Positions 6,693-15,348 of a stretch of DNA of 64,000 nt are shown here, piece by piece. Numbering within the stretch: the stretch's first letter is position 1; the number at the start of each line of letters is the position of its first letter. The DNA is from Rhodovastum atsumiense. GTDB lineage: Bacteria > Pseudomonadota > Alphaproteobacteria > Acetobacterales > Acetobacteraceae. The notes under the pieces are model-generated. The model worked only from the letters and a program-made list of their open reading frames with translations. It searched no databases and was not told where the DNA came from. Location: contig NZ_OW485601.1 of the NCBI RefSeq assembly GCF_937425535.1, positions 4,695,501 to 4,759,500 of the forward strand, in the 5' to 3' direction. The translations under genes and the position numbers were made by a program.

Positions 6693-9116
6693 TTACGCCC
6701 TGGCGACCTGGACGAGGCTGGCATGCTGCGGATTGCCCTTGGCCAGCGGGCTCGGGTGCTGGGAGGTCAGCACGTTCGGGCTGCCGGCGCGGTCGCGTCC
6801 CGTGGCGTCGGGGGTGTACCAGGCGCCTTCGGGCAGCAGCACCACGCCGGGCATGACCCGTGGCGTCACCTTCACCTGGATCAGGCTGGTGCCGCGCTCG
6901 TTGAAGACGCGCGCCGTCTCGCCGTGGCGCAGCCCGCGCGCCTGCGCATCGACCGGGTTGATCCACAATTGCTGCGGCGCGACTTCCTTGAGCCAGGGAA
7001 TGTTCCCGTAGGTCGAGTGGGTGCGCTGCTTGTAGTGGAAGGTCACCAGCTGCAGCGGGAAGTCCTGCCGCTTCGGGCTGAGATAGCCTTCCGGTTCGTG
7101 GGTGAATTCCGGCAGGGCGGGAATGCGGTCGCCCGGCGGCAGCTCCCACTTATGACCGATGTCCCACAGGCGCTTCGAGAAGATCTCGATCTTGCCGGAC
7201 GGCGTGGCCAGGGGATTGGCCTTCGGGTCGTCGCGGAAGGCTTTCAGCGCGACCAGCGGCGGATTCGGATTGCGGACCTTGAAGATGCCCAGTTTCCACG
7301 CTTCCTCCAGCGTGGCGGGCAGGTCCGGCAGCTTCTTGCGGGAATCGTCGAGCAGGTACTGCAGCCACTCGGTGCGCGTGCGCCCCTCGGTGAAGCGTTC
7401 CCGCACCCCGAGCCGGCCGGCGAGGTCGGCGCAGATGTCGTAGATGTCGCGGCATTCGAACAGCGGCTCGATGACCCGCTGCGCGAAGATCGCATAGGCC
7501 ATCTCGCTGGCGGCCTCGGAGGGCGCGAAGTCGTCCTCCTCCAGGTTGGTGGTGCCGGGCAGCAGCACGTCGGCGAAGCGCGCGCTCGGTGTCATGAAGT
7601 TGTCGATCACCACGATCATCTCGCACTTGGTGTCGTCGGCGAGGATCTCCGCGGTGCGGTTGATGTCGGAGTGCTGGTTGACCAGGGTGTTGCCGGCGTA
7701 GTTCCAGATGAACTTGATCGGGGCCTTCAGCCGGTCGGTGCCGCGCACGCCGTCGCGCAGTGCGGTCATCTCCGGGCCACGCAGGATGGCGTCGGTCCAC
7801 GTGAACACCGAGATCGCGTCCTTGACCGGGTTGGTCAGGGTCGGGAACAGGGTGATGGGCAGGCTGAAAGAGCCCTCGCGCGCGCCGGTGTTGCCGCCCG
7901 GGATGCCGACATTGCCGGTCAGCACCGCGAGCAGCGCGATGGCGCGGCAGGCATCCTCGCCATTGGCATGGCGCTGCGGTCCCCAGCCCTGGCTGATGCA
8001 GCAGGGCCTGGCCTGGCCGATCTGGCGGGCCAGCCGGATGATCGTCTCGGGCGGGATGCCGCAGATCGGCGCCGCCCAGGCGGGCGTCTTGGCCTGGCCG
8101 TCCGGTCCCTGGCCCAGCACATAGGCCTTGTAGGAGGAATTGGGCGGAATGCCGTCCGGCATGTGCGCGTCATCGAAGCCGACGCAATAGGTATCGAGGA
8201 AGGACTGGTCGAGCATCCGCTCCTCGATCAGCACATGCGCGATGGCTGCGACCAGGGCGGCGTCGGTGCCGGGGCGGATCGGGATCCACTCGTCGGCGAT
8301 CGCCGCGGTGTCGGTGAAGGTGGGATCGACCACGATCAGGCGGACATCGCTGCGCTTCCGCGCCGTCAGCACGTCGTAGATGATGCCGCCGCCGCTCATG
8401 CGCGTCGCCGCGGGATTGTTGCCGAACATGACCACGAGCTTGGAATTGGCCATGTCGGAGGCGGCGTTGCCGAGATTGATGCCGTAGAGATAGGGCATCC
8501 CGGTGGTGATCTGGCCGGTGCTGTACGTGTTGTAGTGGTTCAGGTAGCCACCCCAGCAATTCATCAGCCGCGCCACCGGTGTCATGCCCGGCGGCCAGCA
8601 TTTCGACATCAGCCCGCCCAGGGCGCCGGTCGCGTAATTGAGGTAGAACGCCTCGTTGCCGTGGCGCTGGCGGATGTCCTGCATCTTCGCGGCGATGGTA
8701 TCGAGCGCCTCGTCCCAGGAGACGCGGCGGAAACGCGCCTCGCCGCGCTTGCCGGTGCGGATCATCGGGTATTTTAGCCGGTCGGGGGCGTAGACCTTCT
8801 TGCGCATGGAGCGGCCGCGCAGGCAGGCACGCACCTGGTGCATGCCATAGGTGTCATCGCCGGAGGCATCGGTATCGATGCGGGTGATCGCGCCGTCCGC
8901 GACATTGGCGCGCAGCACGCAGCGACTGCCGCAGTTCACGGTGCAGGTGGTGGTGACGATCCGCCCACCGGCCGGGCCGGGGGTTCCGGCGGCCGGGGCG
9001 GCCTGCAATACCCCGGTTCCGCTTCCCAATGCTCCAAGTCCTCCCAGGGCGGCGCAAAGTTTCATGGCCGCGCGCCGCTTGATTTCACCTGGCTGGGGCA
9101 CATGCGAATGCTGCAT
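6693..9116 (-). CDS. dmsA: DMSO reductase catalytic subunit, molybdopterin, Tat-exported
   Basis: Molybdenum bis-MGD enzyme reducing dimethyl sulfoxide or related S-/N-oxides with electrons from DmsBC. From ATG 9116 the 807-residue protein has a Tat signal (KRRAAMK then a hydrophobic stretch, residues ~13-40). The [4Fe-4S] cysteines are 58, 62, 66 and 98 (C-x3-C-x3-C-x31-C). The HYNTYSTGQI motif has Ser199 in the position of the molybdenum ligand of DmsA. The C-terminal dinucleotide-binding domain ends with TSQHPSPLAKGNP. ATG 9116 is preferred over an earlier TTG because GAAAGG lies ~8 nt upstream. The FNR-like box is 62 bp upstream. Exact substrate within the S-/N-oxides is not provable from sequence. 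Confidence 0.93.
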   Translation of the reverse strand: MQHSHVPQPGEIKRRAAMKLCAALGGLGALGSGTGVLQAAPAAGTPGPAGGRIVTTTCTVNCGSRCVLRANVADGAITRIDTDASGDDTYGMHQVRACLRGRSMRKKVYAPDRLKYPMIRTGKRGEARFRRVSWDEALDTIAAKMQDIRQRHGNEAFYLNYATGALGGLMSKCWPPGMTPVARLMNCWGGYLNHYNTYSTGQITTGMPYLYGINLGNAASDMANSKLVVMFGNNPAATRMSGGGIIYDVLTARKRSDVRLIVVDPTFTDTAAIADEWIPIRPGTDAALVAAIAHVLIEERMLDQSFLDTYCVGFDDAHMPDGIPPNSSYKAYVLGQGPDGQAKTPAWAAPICGIPPETIIRLARQIGQARPCCISQGWGPQRHANGEDACRAIALLAVLTGNVGIPGGNTGAREGSFSLPITLFPTLTNPVKDAISVFTWTDAILRGPEMTALRDGVRGTDRLKAPIKFIWNYAGNTLVNQHSDINRTAEILADDTKCEMIVVIDNFMTPSARFADVLLPGTTNLEEDDFAPSEAASEMAYAIFAQRVIEPLFECRDIYDICADLAGRLGVRERFTEGRTRTEWLQYLLDDSRKKLPDLPATLEEAWKLGIFKVRNPNPPLVALKAFRDDPKANPLATPSGKIEIFSKRLWDIGHKWELPPGDRIPALPEFTHEPEGYLSPKRQDFPLQLVTFHYKQRTHSTYGNIPWLKEVAPQQLWINPVDAQARGLRHGETARVFNERGTSLIQVKVTPRVMPGVVLLPEGAWYTPDATGRDRAGSPNVLTSQHPSPLAKGNPQHASLVQVARA

Positions 9117-9468
9117 AACAATGCCTTTCAGGTTGATATATTGCCGATCAAAATTAGACCCATTGGCGCAACGGGCCTTGACGCATATCAATCGATTGAA
9201 AAGCGCGACGGTTGTGCAGCCGTTGATACAGTTCCTTACAGGACATTCCTGGCCGCGTGCTTCGTAATCCCTGAAACTGCGATGTCATGTGTCTGGCGCG
9301 ACATCCCGCCCGCGCGCGGCTCGTTGCCGCGTCGGTCCACACGGGCACGAAAGCACAGGTGAGAACAAATGTGTCGGGAGCGGCCTTGCGGCCGGCGAAG
9401 GCCCGCCCTGCGTGGCGGCGATCCCTCGCCGCGGTGGCTCTCCGGGAAGGTCCCGGAGAGCCGGAACG
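9117..9468. other. dmsA promoter region, no gene seen
   Basis: About 350 bp between dmsA and the next leftward gene. The dmsA-proximal 90 bp are AT-rich and contain the FNR-like box, plus a second TTGAT and ATCAA pair with the wrong spacing (9133-9151). The remainder is GC-rich and has no convincing gene. A 9-bp-stem hairpin-like sequence around 9425-9465 (CTCTCCGGGAAGG then CCGGAGAG) may terminate the leftward gene that ends at 9469. Confidence 0.5.
9178..9191 (-). promoter_or_regulatory. FNR/FixK-type box upstream of dmsA
   Basis: TTGAC-GCAT-ATCAA departs at a single position from the TTGAT-N4-ATCAA consensus bound by Fnr, Anr and FixK proteins. Its edge lies 62 bp from the dmsA start, leaving room for a -10 box between. 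It predicts induction of the whole dms operon under low oxygen. Confidence 0.75.
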
Positions 9469-10062
9469 TCAGGTTTCGTCCGGATCGTGCAGCGGCGATG
9501 ACCAGCACCATTCATCCGGCAACTCGCCGCCAGCGGCCAGGACGGGACGGAGTGCCGTTTCCGTCTCAGGGCGCGTGACGAAGTTCATGGCCCGCCGGGA
9601 GCGCCGGGACAGCAGGACATGGCTGCTGATCCCGTCAGGCCCCTCATTGGTCAGCAACACCGTCTCCCAGCCGCCTTCCGGGCCGCCGGCCGGCCGGATG
9701 ACGACGAAGCCCCCACTTGCAAGCGCGGCGGCGCTGCCTTTCAGCGATTCGGCCTGCCATGGCGCCCGGCCGTCCACGGCCTCGGTCTGGATCGGCACGA
9801 AACCGTCTTCCTGGCGTGTGCAGGCACGCCCGGCCTCGGCCATCAGCTCCGCGTCGGAGAGCGGCAGCGGCGGCACCAGTTCTCCGCTGGCGACAGTGGG
9901 CTGGGGGCCGAGCGCGCGGGTTTTTTCCAGCTCGGCACGATGCGCCTGCTTGTCTGTCGGGGCATGTGATTGCGGCTCCACCGCGCCGGTCTTCTCGCTG
10001 GCGGTGCGGCTTGGCCGTTCGTTCTCAAAGCTGCGCAGCCCGGTCGGTGGTGTCGTGGTCAT
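9469..10062 (-). CDS. Hypothetical protein, 197 residues
   Basis: The ATG at 10062 is preceded by AGGAG, 8 nt away. The N-terminal ~75 residues are polar and low in complexity (TASEKTGAVEPQSHAPTDKQ), probably disordered. The C-terminal half is folded-looking, with GGFVVIRPAGGPEGGWETVLL and SSHVLLSRRSRRAMNFV. No signal peptide and no recognised domain. It stands alone between the dms operon and a set of other small unknown leftward genes. Confidence 0.6.
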   Translation of the reverse strand: MTTTPPTGLRSFENERPSRTASEKTGAVEPQSHAPTDKQAHRAELEKTRALGPQPTVASGELVPPLPLSDAELMAEAGRACTRQEDGFVPIQTEAVDGRAPWQAESLKGSAAALASGGFVVIRPAGGPEGGWETVLLTNEGPDGISSHVLLSRRSRRAMNFVTRPETETALRPVLAAGGELPDEWCWSSPLHDPDET

Positions 10063-10392
10063 GGTCCGGCTCCTGCGGCGACAGGGTTGCGCAAAGACCA
10101 TGGCTTCGGACCAGGAATATGATGTTTGGACATGTCTCCCCCAGATGATGCGGCGTACGGCTTCGTGCCCTTCATGAGCTTCTGCCGGCTCATGCAGATT
10201 AGCCTATCGGGCATGCCCTGATAATCGCCGGATGGGCGCGCAATTATTTCTGCTTGTTTTCTGGTCTGTTCAGGTGGGCGCGTCACGCCCTGGAGCATTT
10301 ACCGTTCGCATTGGCTCACGGGAAATGCTCTGGCTCTTTGTTTGGGCAGGCATCTCTATCCGACGCGCAGACCCGTTCGGTCGGATGATGCC
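10063..10392. other. Gap containing a long imperfect hairpin
   Basis: About 330 bp with no credible gene. It contains the promoter region of the leftward hypothetical protein at 9469-10062 and the inverted repeat described at 10289-10333. Confidence 0.5.
10289..10333. repeat. Inverted repeat with GAGCATTT arms
   Basis: GAGCATTT (10293-10300) pairs with AAATGCTC (10323-10330), and pairing extends with small bulges to CC/GG outside and CCGT/ACGG inside. It sits beyond the 3' side of the leftward gene at 10393. It resembles the AGAGCATTT-type intergenic palindromes common in alphaproteobacteria; this kinship is from memory. Confidence 0.5.
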
Positions 10393-10641
10393 CTAGGCGC
10401 CGTCGGTCCAGGCGACGTCCACGCCGAAAGCCTCGGCCTGGCCTTCGACCCAGTTCCTGGCTTCGTCTGCCGAGGCGCACACCTTGATGGCGGGTGGGCG
10501 CGGCGCGACGTCGGTGTCGGCCTCGCCGATGAAGGCGGCGCGCACGCCACCGTCCTCGATGTGTTCAAGCCAGGCACGGAGGATGCCGGTTACGGCGCTG
10601 GCTGTCGCGTCGCCGGCGGAGAGGCGGTCTTCTGACGGCAT
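10393..10641 (-). CDS. Small hypothetical protein, 82 residues
   Basis: Compact alpha/beta-looking sequence: a helical first half (ASAVTGILRAWLEHIEDGG) and a second half with KVCASADEARNWVEGQAEAFGVDVAWTDG. No signal peptide, membrane segment or known motif. A purine-rich AAGGGG lies upstream of the ATG. One of a run of small leftward unknowns between 9.4 and 11.9 kb. Confidence 0.5.
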   Translation of the reverse strand: MPSEDRLSAGDATASAVTGILRAWLEHIEDGGVRAAFIGEADTDVAPRPPAIKVCASADEARNWVEGQAEAFGVDVAWTDGA

Positions 10642-10923
10642 GCGGCCATGCCCCTTACGACATCATGTCTGCACGGGAATGTGCTGCAGGTCGCCTGGCT
10701 GGTCAAGATCTGGCTATTCTTTGAGCCAATGGGGCAATGCCGGGCGGGGTTGCGCAAAAATTAGGCGCTTGGCCCGGGCATTCGGTCGCGTCGGAGGCTG
10801 GCGTCATGGCTGCTGCCGCTACGGCGCGGCGGATCACGCCGTCGCGCCGTGATGCCGGTACCAGTCCCCGATACGCTGTTCCGAATCACGCGAGGGGCGG
10901 GCGCGTCCGGTGAGATTGAAAGG

Positions 10924-11229
10924 CTAGATATTGGCCGGCCCGTGGATGCACAGGACGGTCTGGCCGGTCGTCTCGATGGGCGAGGTGGCGGCCTGGGCAT
11001 CGAAGCCCGCGTCGATGACCTCGTACATCGGCTCCCCGGCGGCCAGCGCCACGTCCTGGTCGTCGAACAGCGATATCGTGGTCAGGTGGCCATCCCGGTC
11101 GGTGACCATGTACATCGCCTGGAACCCAGGGGTGGACTGCAGCTGCCGGGCCAGCTTTCCCTTGAGGTTGCGGGTGAACTCCGCCGAGGGATCGTTCGCG
11201 ACTTGGTAGCTTTTGATACTTACCAGCAT
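10924..11229 (-). CDS. Small ABM/dimeric alpha-beta barrel-like protein
   Basis: 101 residues, beginning MLVSIKSYQVANDPSAEF and followed by TPGFQAMYMVTDRDGHLTTISLFDDQDVALAAGEPMYEVID. The pattern of a short strand, a long helix, 'PGF..MYMV' strand and 'ISLFDD' strand resembles antibiotic-biosynthesis-monooxygenase-type ferredoxin-like folds, which act as small oxygenases or stress-related proteins. No catalytic residue can be assigned. It has its own intergenic spaces on both sides, so it is probably monocistronic. Confidence 0.55.
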   Translation of the reverse strand: MLVSIKSYQVANDPSAEFTRNLKGKLARQLQSTPGFQAMYMVTDRDGHLTTISLFDDQDVALAAGEPMYEVIDAGFDAQAATSPIETTGQTVLCIHGPANI

Positions 11230-11358
11230 CTGACGCTCCCGTTTTTCGGATTTGGCGGATACATCATGAGCGTCACAAGATGAGAATTCGATAATATTTT
11301 CGAGATTAGATGTCTTATTCGGGGCTAACCCGTCGCGCCCGTCCGCAGGGAAGGGCGC

Positions 11359-11847
11359 TCAGGCCAGGGCGGCGGCGGGGACCTGGGGGGTGCGTGCGGC
11401 TTCCCGCAGCCGGATCGCCTCGATGCAGATGCTGATGGCCGGGGTGGCGGTGTCGGAGATCCGGCGCGGTGCCTGATTGTCCTGGTGGCTGTGGAGCGTC
11501 AGCCGGCCGTCGGGGTGGAAGCTGACATCGACATTGAGATCTGCCGGCAGCAGCGCCAGCGCTTCATGGAAGTCACTGGTCCATTTCGGCAGGCGTCGCG
11601 TGGCGAGACCATTGGGATCGACCCAGTAATTGCGGCCGAACCATGATTTCCGGCGTCGCCAGCCAAAGTAGATGCCGATGGCCTCGTCCAGGCCACTATC
11701 GGCGGCCGTGGCGACATTCAGTTTTGCAAGCAGGGTGTCAGCGAGGGGTCGCATGTCACAGGATGCGGTCGACAATGGCTCGAGCAAGCCATCGACCCGA
11801 CCATGCTCAATCCTCATGTTGCCGCCGATCAGCCTGTCAATATTCAT
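11359..11847 (-). CDS. Hypothetical protein, 162 residues
   Basis: A soluble, tryptophan-containing protein (IYFGWRRRKSWFGRNYWVDPNG; LPKWTSDFHEALALLPADLNVDVSFHPDGRLTLHSH). The wording LPKWTSDFHEALALLP resembles proteins of unknown function that pair with phage or plate-type assays of small substrates, but I cannot name a family. No signal peptide. The ATG at 11847 is one of two in-frame candidates 30 nt apart. Confidence 0.5.
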   Translation of the reverse strand: MNIDRLIGGNMRIEHGRVDGLLEPLSTASCDMRPLADTLLAKLNVATAADSGLDEAIGIYFGWRRRKSWFGRNYWVDPNGLATRRLPKWTSDFHEALALLPADLNVDVSFHPDGRLTLHSHQDNQAPRRISDTATPAISICIEAIRLREAARTPQVPAAALA

Positions 11848-11970
11848 GGTATCCGGAATGTTCCTCTATCGCGAACCAGAACATAAATTGTTTGGAGGCT
11901 GCAATACTCTGTTTTCATGCGCAAGGGATTGTGATGGTCGTCGCGACGCATCATCGTGGGCGGCAGCCTG

Positions 11971-14055
11971 TCAGAACCGGGCGGTGGCGCTGAGCAGGAC
12001 GCGCCGTTCCACCGGAACCCCGCCGGCCGTCTGCACGATCCGGCTCTGGTTAAGCTGCGCAACGGCAAGAGCGAGGGTCAGGGTCTCGGTCACGGCGTAG
12101 CCGATGCGGGCGTTCGCGGTGAGGTAATCGGCGACGATCACCGGTCGCAGGCTGCGTCCGATGCCGTCGGTGGGCGCGTAGTCGCGGAAGCGCGATTGCC
12201 AGCGGGCCTGCAGGTCGAATTCCCACTTGCCGATGGCATAGCCGCCGCCGACGATGACGTTGTGCACCGGCGTGCCACGCTGGTAGTCGATGATGCTGTT
12301 CGGCTGCGGACCCTTGTTGACCGTGGTGTGGTCGGTGACCGAGGTCAGCGCGTAGCTGACATTCCAGTGCAGGCCCGATTCCGAGCGGCCCTTGAGGCCG
12401 ATCTCCCAGCCGATCTCGTCGCTCGCGCCGATATTGCCCGCCACCGTCGCGGATCGCCCGTTCGGCGCGAGGATGGTTGGCCCGCCGAAGACGGTGCTCA
12501 GGATATCCTCGGTGCGCTGGTAGAAGATCGAGTTACGCAGCGTGGCGCCAAGGAATGGCAGGCTGCGGTCGTGGCTGAGCTCGTAGTTGGTGACCACGGC
12601 GGGGGTTGCCCCGGGATTGCCGCCGTTGGTGGCGCCAAGGATCAGCAGGCTCGGGGCCTGGACGCCGCGGGCGGTGGTCAGCCGCACCGTGTCGAGTTCC
12701 GTCACCCTGTAGACCAGGCCGGAATTGTAGCTGACCGCCGTGAAGCTGATGTCGTTGTACCAGGCGGAGGTGAAGCCGGTGCTGGTGGTGTTGCCGTTTT
12801 TGTTCAGCATCAGGTGATCGAGCCGGACGGCGTTGGTCAGCGACAGCGTCGGCGTGATTTGCCAGTCCCACATGGCGGAGCCGGCAACGACCTGGTAGCC
12901 GACCGCTCCGCCGAACGACCCGCCCCCCGGCACGAAGCCGGAATCGACGCTGTTGTTGCGGTACTCGACGCCGAGGCGCACCGCGTGGTCGGTGCCGAGC
13001 TTCACCAGGTCGCTGGCCTGGACCACGTAAACCACGTTGTTCCAGGCGATCGCGCTGGTGGACGAGCGGAAGCGCAACTCGTTGCGGTAGGCATTGAGAT
13101 CGAGCAGGCCGATCGGCGTGTCTGCCTGCACGTAACCCCGCACTGCATTGGTACGATAGTAATTGGCGCTGAGCATGCCGTAGGGGGAGAAGGCGAGATT
13201 CTGCGCGCTGGTGTCCGAGGCATAGAGCCCGACCTCGACGCCGGGGGCGACGCGGACCTTGCTGTCGGCGCTGAGCACGCCGCGCCGGGGCGACAGAGGC
13301 TGGCCCGCGATGCCGCTCTGCAACGCGCTCCTGTCGTATTCCTTCGCCAGATAGCCGCCCGCCGACACGCGCAGCCCCAGGCGGTCGAAGGCGCGCACCG
13401 TGGTGATGGCGGTGCCCGCGGCGAGGCTCTGGGTGCCGGTGCGGGCGGCAAGGACGTTCACCGGGTCCTGCAGCGGATCATAGGTGACGATGTTGATCAC
13501 GCCGCTGACCGCGTTGAAGCCGAACAGGGCGGAGGCCGGTCCCTTGACCACCTCGATCTGCCGGATTTCCTCCATCTCCACCGGGATGGTCTGCCAGGTG
13601 ACCGAGCCGTAGTCGTCGCGATAGACCTGCCTGCCGTTGAGCAGCACCAGCAACCGGCCGTTCTGCGGCTGGTTGTTGCCGCGGATCGCCACGCTGACAT
13701 CGGCGAAGCTGCTGCGCCGCAGGTCGATGCCGGTGACGAAGCGCAGCAATTCCGGAATGTTGCCCGCGCCCGAGCGGCGGATGTCGTCGCGCGTGATGAT
13801 GTCCATGTTCGCCGGCACGTCGCTCGCGCGCTGCGGCTTGCCGGTGGCGGCGGTGGTGACCGGCTCGCCGAAGAGCTGCTCCAGCGCACCGCGATCGAGC
13901 TCCTGGGCGGCGGCGGGCAGGGGGGTGCCGGCGGCCAGCGCGAGCAGCAGCGCCGACACGACCTTGCGTGGCGGTGGGCACCCGATGACGGCATGGCGCC
14001 GCGGCGCGCATCGATCAGGGAATGTCCGCACGGAACACCATGTCAATTTTCGCAA
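11971..14055 (-). CDS. TonB-dependent outer-membrane receptor
   Basis: A gated porin taking up a scarce ligand (siderophore, cobalamin, metal or sugar) using TonB energy. Of 694 residues, the first ~50 form a signal peptide (KVVSALLLALAAGTPLPAAAQ). A plug domain follows (VTTAATGKPQRASDVPANMDIITRDDIRRSG ... IRGNNQPQNGRLLVLLNGRQVY ... VEVVKGPASALFGFNAVSGVINIVT), written here in pieces. The rest is a beta-barrel ending in an aromatic residue (LLSATARF). The plug resembles colicin-receptor/BtuB-like proteins. No regulator or ABC transporter is adjacent, so the ligand is unknown. The start is unsure: TTG 14055 is the longest; GTG 14031 would leave the adjacent inverted repeat upstream of the gene. 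Confidence 0.88.
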   Translation of the reverse strand: MRKLTWCSVRTFPDRCAPRRHAVIGCPPPRKVVSALLLALAAGTPLPAAAQELDRGALEQLFGEPVTTAATGKPQRASDVPANMDIITRDDIRRSGAGNIPELLRFVTGIDLRRSSFADVSVAIRGNNQPQNGRLLVLLNGRQVYRDDYGSVTWQTIPVEMEEIRQIEVVKGPASALFGFNAVSGVINIVTYDPLQDPVNVLAARTGTQSLAAGTAITTVRAFDRLGLRVSAGGYLAKEYDRSALQSGIAGQPLSPRRGVLSADSKVRVAPGVEVGLYASDTSAQNLAFSPYGMLSANYYRTNAVRGYVQADTPIGLLDLNAYRNELRFRSSTSAIAWNNVVYVVQASDLVKLGTDHAVRLGVEYRNNSVDSGFVPGGGSFGGAVGYQVVAGSAMWDWQITPTLSLTNAVRLDHLMLNKNGNTTSTGFTSAWYNDISFTAVSYNSGLVYRVTELDTVRLTTARGVQAPSLLILGATNGGNPGATPAVVTNYELSHDRSLPFLGATLRNSIFYQRTEDILSTVFGGPTILAPNGRSATVAGNIGASDEIGWEIGLKGRSESGLHWNVSYALTSVTDHTTVNKGPQPNSIIDYQRGTPVHNVIVGGGYAIGKWEFDLQARWQSRFRDYAPTDGIGRSLRPVIVADYLTANARIGYAVTETLTLALAVAQLNQSRIVQTAGGVPVERRVLLSATARF

Positions 14056-14073
14056 TCTTGGGTTTAGATTGCG
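14051..14073. promoter_or_regulatory. Perfect 8-bp inverted repeat at the receptor start
   Basis: CGCAATCT and AGATTGCG flank a 7-nt spacer. It overlaps the longest possible start of the TonB-dependent receptor. It could be an operator or an RNA hairpin controlling receptor synthesis; the cognate regulator is unknown. Confidence 0.45.
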
Positions 14074-14352
14074 CCTAAATATTCACTATAACGGCGAATG
14101 ACATAGGCATTTTGAATTGCAGAATGCGAGGAAAATTTCACCAATTTGGTTTTTGTTTATGAGATGTGGCGCGGTTGCGTCGTTCTTCCTGAGTGTGACT
14201 TTATTTCAACAGCACAAATATTACGGATGCCCAGGGGCGCCGTTGTGGCAACCCAGGGGCGAAAACCGCCGGGGGCTCAGCGTCCATGGGCGGATTACCG
14301 CCGTCGCCGATACCTGCTAAGACGCCCGCCCCGCACGGCGCCGGGCCGTGCC
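14074..14352. other. Divergent gap between the receptor and purC
   Basis: The first ~130 bp are AT-rich and likely carry the receptor promoter. The purC-proximal part is GC-rich. No gene or further repeat was recognised. Confidence 0.45.
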
Positions 14353-14370
14353 ATGAGGATCACGAGGATC

Positions 14371-15348
14371 ATGGACCCCACCCTGCTTCGCGCGCATGCG
14401 CTCCGGATCCTCGGCGACGCCACCATCCCCGAACTGCCCCGGCATTATCGCGGCAAGGTGCGCGACAACTACGACCTGCCGGACGGGCGGCGGGTCATCA
14501 TCGCCTCCGACCGCCTCAGCGCCTTCGACCGCATCCTCTGCGCGGTGCCGTTCAAGGGCCAGGTGCTCACCCAGACCGCGCGGTTCTGGTTCGAGGCGAC
14601 CCGCGACATCTGCCCCAACCACGTGCTGGACTATCCGGACCCGAACGTCGTCATCGCCCGCCGGCTGGACATCCTGCCGGTGGAAGTCGTGGTGCGCGGC
14701 TATCTCGCCGGCACCACCGGGACCTCGGTGCTGACGCTCTATAAGGCCGGGCAGCGGGAGATGTACGGCATCCGCCTGCCCGATGGCCTGCGCGACAACC
14801 AGCGCCTGCCGCAGCCGATCCTGACCCCCACCAGCAAGGCCTTCGACGGCGGCCATGACGAGCCGCTCGCGCCGGCCGACATCGTCGGGCGCGGCCTGCT
14901 GAGCGCGACGCAATGGGGACAATTGAGCGAGTACGCGCTCGCCTTGTTCGCGCGGGGACAGGAACTGGCGGCGGCACGCGGCCTGATCCTGGCCGACACC
15001 AAATACGAATTCGGCACCGACGCGGAAGGCCGCATCGTCCTCGCCGACGAGATCCATACCCCCGACAGCAGCCGCTACTGGCGGGCCGGCAGCTACGCGG
15101 CCCGATTCGCGGCGGGCGAGCGGCCGGAAAGCTTCGACAAGGATTTCGTGCGCAGTTGGGTGGCCGCACGCTGCGACCCCTATCGCGACCCGATCCCGGC
15201 CATTCCGGAAGACCTCGTGCTGGCCACCGCCGCCGTCTACATCGAGGCGTTTGAAACCATCACCGGACAGGCGTTCCGGCTTCCCGAGGACGACCGGCCG
15301 GTGCTCGACCGGGTTCGGGCTAACCTGGCGCCGCTGCTGGCGGCCTGA
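14371..15348 (+). CDS. purC: SAICAR synthase (purine biosynthesis)
   Basis: ATP-dependent ligase joining CAIR and aspartate in de novo purine synthesis. The 325-residue protein is the longer, eukaryote-like form also found in many proteobacteria. It has the N-terminal ATP-site motifs (RGKVRDNYD and [13 protein letters not shown]), the signature [35 protein letters not shown], and [13 protein letters not shown] with [11 protein letters not shown] near the end. ATG 14371 (or in-frame ATG 14353) is chosen by family length. It stands apart from other pur genes. Confidence 0.95.
   Translation: MDPTLLRAHALRILGDATIPELPRHYRGKVRDNYDLPDGRRVIIASDRLSAFDRILCAVPFKGQVLTQTARFWFEATRDICPNHVLDYPDPNVVIARRLDILPVEVVVRGYLAGTTGTSVLTLYKAGQREMYGIRLPDGLRDNQRLPQPILTPTSKAFDGGHDEPLAPADIVGRGLLSATQWGQLSEYALALFARGQELAAARGLILADTKYEFGTDAEGRIVLADEIHTPDSSRYWRAGSYAARFAAGERPESFDKDFVRSWVAARCDPYRDPIPAIPEDLVLATAAVYIEAFETITGQAFRLPEDDRPVLDRVRANLAPLLAA

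Noticed and set aside
6195-8777. Very long rightward open frame across dmsA and dmsB
   Set aside because: It is the GC-rich antisense frame of firmly identified genes; its Ala/Gly/Arg-rich product has no recognisable domain.
9133-9151. Second TTGAT...ATCAA pair near dmsA
   Set aside because: The spacer is 9 nt; FNR-type boxes need 4.
9287-10177. Long rightward open frame opposite the hypothetical gene at 9469-10062
   Set aside because: It has no ribosome site and an arginine/serine-rich, patternless product; the opposite strand has a good ribosome site and a folded-looking protein.
11956-14067. Long rightward open frame across the TonB receptor
   Set aside because: Antisense shadow of the receptor, whose plug and barrel are clear.
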